A stretch of DNA of 64,000 bases from Sphingomonas hankookensis. GTDB taxonomy: Bacteria; Pseudomonadota; Alphaproteobacteria; Sphingomonadales; Sphingomonadaceae. Shown in pieces: positions 63,245 to 64,000 of this stretch (within the stretch, counting starts at the first letter, position 1; each line of letters opens with the position of its first letter). Below the pieces are notes generated by a model that worked only from the letters and a program-made list of their open reading frames with translations, made no database searches and had not been told where the DNA came from. The stretch spans positions 248,001 to 312,000 of the forward strand of contig NZ_JAKREV010000004.1 of NCBI RefSeq assembly GCF_022664465.1. Direction: 5' to 3'. A program made the position numbers and the translations under genes.

Positions 63245-63764
63245 CGCCATTCTCCCATCGTGTCGCCGGCGTCGTGGCCGCGGGATCGGGTGCGGGCAAG
63301 GCCTTGCGCGCCGTCTCCGCCGCGAGCCGCTTCTTGAATGCACGAAGATTGGCCAGCAGCAACGCGTCGCTTTCCGCCTGAGTCGCCTGGTCCGCAGGCG
63401 AAAACCGGCGATCCCGATCGTCCCCGTCATTGCGCCCACCGCGCGACAGCAACAGCCGCAACAGGCTGTCCGAATAGCGCCGGCGATGCCCGACGATCGT
63501 GCCGCCATGCCACACCGGCTCGTCCCACCCCAGTACCGCACGCTCGAACGCCGCCTGTTCGATCGTCGGCGCGACCTTGGCCAGCGCCCGGTCCCATGCG
63601 CGCGCAAACACCTCGCAGCGCCGCCGCATCCGATAGGCCGACGTGTTCGAGATCCGCGCCCGCGAACACGCATCGCGCACGCATCCCGTCTCCCCCAACG
63701 CCCGCAGAAACGCCCGACGCCGCTGCGGCGTCCACCCGTCATGCCGCATCCGATAGCCTGTCAT
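63165..63764 (-). CDS. Hypothetical protein with helix-turn-helix-like N-terminus
   Basis: 199 residues. Residues about 10-60 (WTPQRRRAFLRALGETGCVR, DACSRARISNTSAYRMRRRC) look like a helix-turn-helix of the kind found in phage terminase small subunits and resolvases. A conserved-looking middle follows (AFERAVLGWDEPVWHGGTIV, HRRRYSDSLLRLLLSRGGRN). The tail is hydrophilic and poorly conserved in appearance. The 3' end overlaps the nucleosidase gene start by about 80 nt, so the last 25 residues may be a reading-frame accident. No phage genes are nearby. Function unknown. Confidence 0.6.
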   Translation of the reverse strand: MTGYRMRHDGWTPQRRRAFLRALGETGCVRDACSRARISNTSAYRMRRRCEVFARAWDRALAKVAPTIEQAAFERAVLGWDEPVWHGGTIVGHRRRYSDSLLRLLLSRGGRNDGDDRDRRFSPADQATQAESDALLLANLRAFKKRLAAETARKALPAPDPAATTPATRWENGDADDADRGAAGAVRDGDGPRIWTPSR

Positions 63765-63961
63765 CGCCCGCCCCTCTAAGATTGCAGCGAACCATAAGTT
63801 CGCAGATCACCTGTAGGAAAGTGCCAAATAGGATCGCTATCGAGCATTCGGCGCAACGCGTGCGGCCACCGGAGCGCGCCATCCGTCCGACCGACCAGCA
63901 AGCCTCTAGGGGGTACGCCCGACCTGCCCTAGGCTGTCGACCGCCACGACGGAGCGACAGC
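63765..63961. other. Intergenic region at the right edge
   Basis: About 200 nt, AT-rich at its left end. It should contain the promoter of the leftward gene at 63165 and perhaps of a rightward gene at 63962. A leftward reading frame of 81 codons (63739-63984) covers it, but it has no ribosome binding site or recognisable protein pattern, so I do not call it. Confidence 0.4.
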
Positions 63962-64000
63962 ATGGTCTTCACCCTGACCGACATACCTAGGGCGATGCGG
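63962..64000 (+). CDS. Possible start of a plus-strand gene cut by the right edge
   Basis: Thirteen codons (MVFTLTDIPRAMR) stay open to the window edge. GGAG lies 8 nt before the ATG, which supports a true start, but the product cannot be identified from so little sequence. Confidence 0.35.
   Translation, partial: MVFTLTDIPRAMR

Noticed and set aside
63739..63984. An 81-codon gene at the right edge on the minus strand
   Set aside because: No ribosome binding site or protein pattern, and it overlaps the likely promoter region of the neighbouring gene.

Overview
The window is high-GC chromosomal DNA from an alphaproteobacterium of the Sphingomonadales, most likely Sphingomonas or a close relative. 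This rests on gene content and order: ubiE-ubiB-coaBC beside mutM-rpsT-dnaA, map preceded by a ParD-like gene, a DUF2093 gene after xseA, a sphingan-type priming glycosyltransferase, and palindromic intergenic repeats typical of sphingomonads. No rRNA or tRNA genes, CRISPR arrays or insertion sequences were seen.

Layout. (1) Positions 1-14.9 kb are housekeeping: coaBC (cut by the left edge), a polytopic membrane protein, ubiB and ubiE on the minus strand; mutM, rpsT and dnaA on the plus strand; then pgm, trpS, murJ and secB (minus) and a Tim44-like protein, mltA and an Smr protein (plus). (2) Positions 15-48.7 kb form a large exopolysaccharide (EPS) locus. It holds a polyprenyl-phosphate sugar transferase, a PilZ protein and a UDP-uronate epimerase. 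It also holds a giant secreted GH16-RTX glycanase, an outer-membrane barrel, a Wza-like exporter, an AAA ATPase, a Wzc/GumC-like chain-length protein and a degenerate BY-kinase homologue. Further along are two flippases, a Wzy-like polymerase, five further glycosyltransferases and three acyltransferases. Two more glycanases follow (GH10 and a GH16 lipoprotein), then a two-gene spike-base/SGNH module resembling gene-transfer-agent head spikes, and a type I secretion ABC transporter with its adaptor. (3) Positions 48.8-64 kb are again mostly housekeeping: dapE, rpmB, tadA, map, purD, xseA, an OmpA lipoprotein, a CorC-type protein, an M23 peptidase, Cu/Zn SOD, a lactonase-like protein and an MTAN-like nucleosidase.

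How the genes fit together. The EPS locus looks like a complete Wzx/Wzy route: priming on the lipid carrier, glycosyltransfer and acylation, flipping, polymerisation, then export through the barrel/Wza/Wzc set. RTX repeats on the GH16 enzyme and the PrsD/PrsE-like transporter about 23 kb away suggest secretion of a polymer-trimming enzyme, as for ExsH in Sinorhizobium. Pgm, in the housekeeping block, would supply glucose-1-phosphate.

Most interesting points: (a) the BY-kinase homologue has lost its Walker residues while an intact ORC/ExeA-like AAA ATPase sits between the wza and wzc homologues; (b) a GTA/phage spike-base gene with an SGNH hydrolase lies inside the EPS locus; (c) a REP-like palindrome appears inserted in frame inside xseA; (d) the purD and xseA start codons overlap head to head; (e) an orphan ParD-like gene carries a perfect 11-bp inverted repeat immediately upstream.
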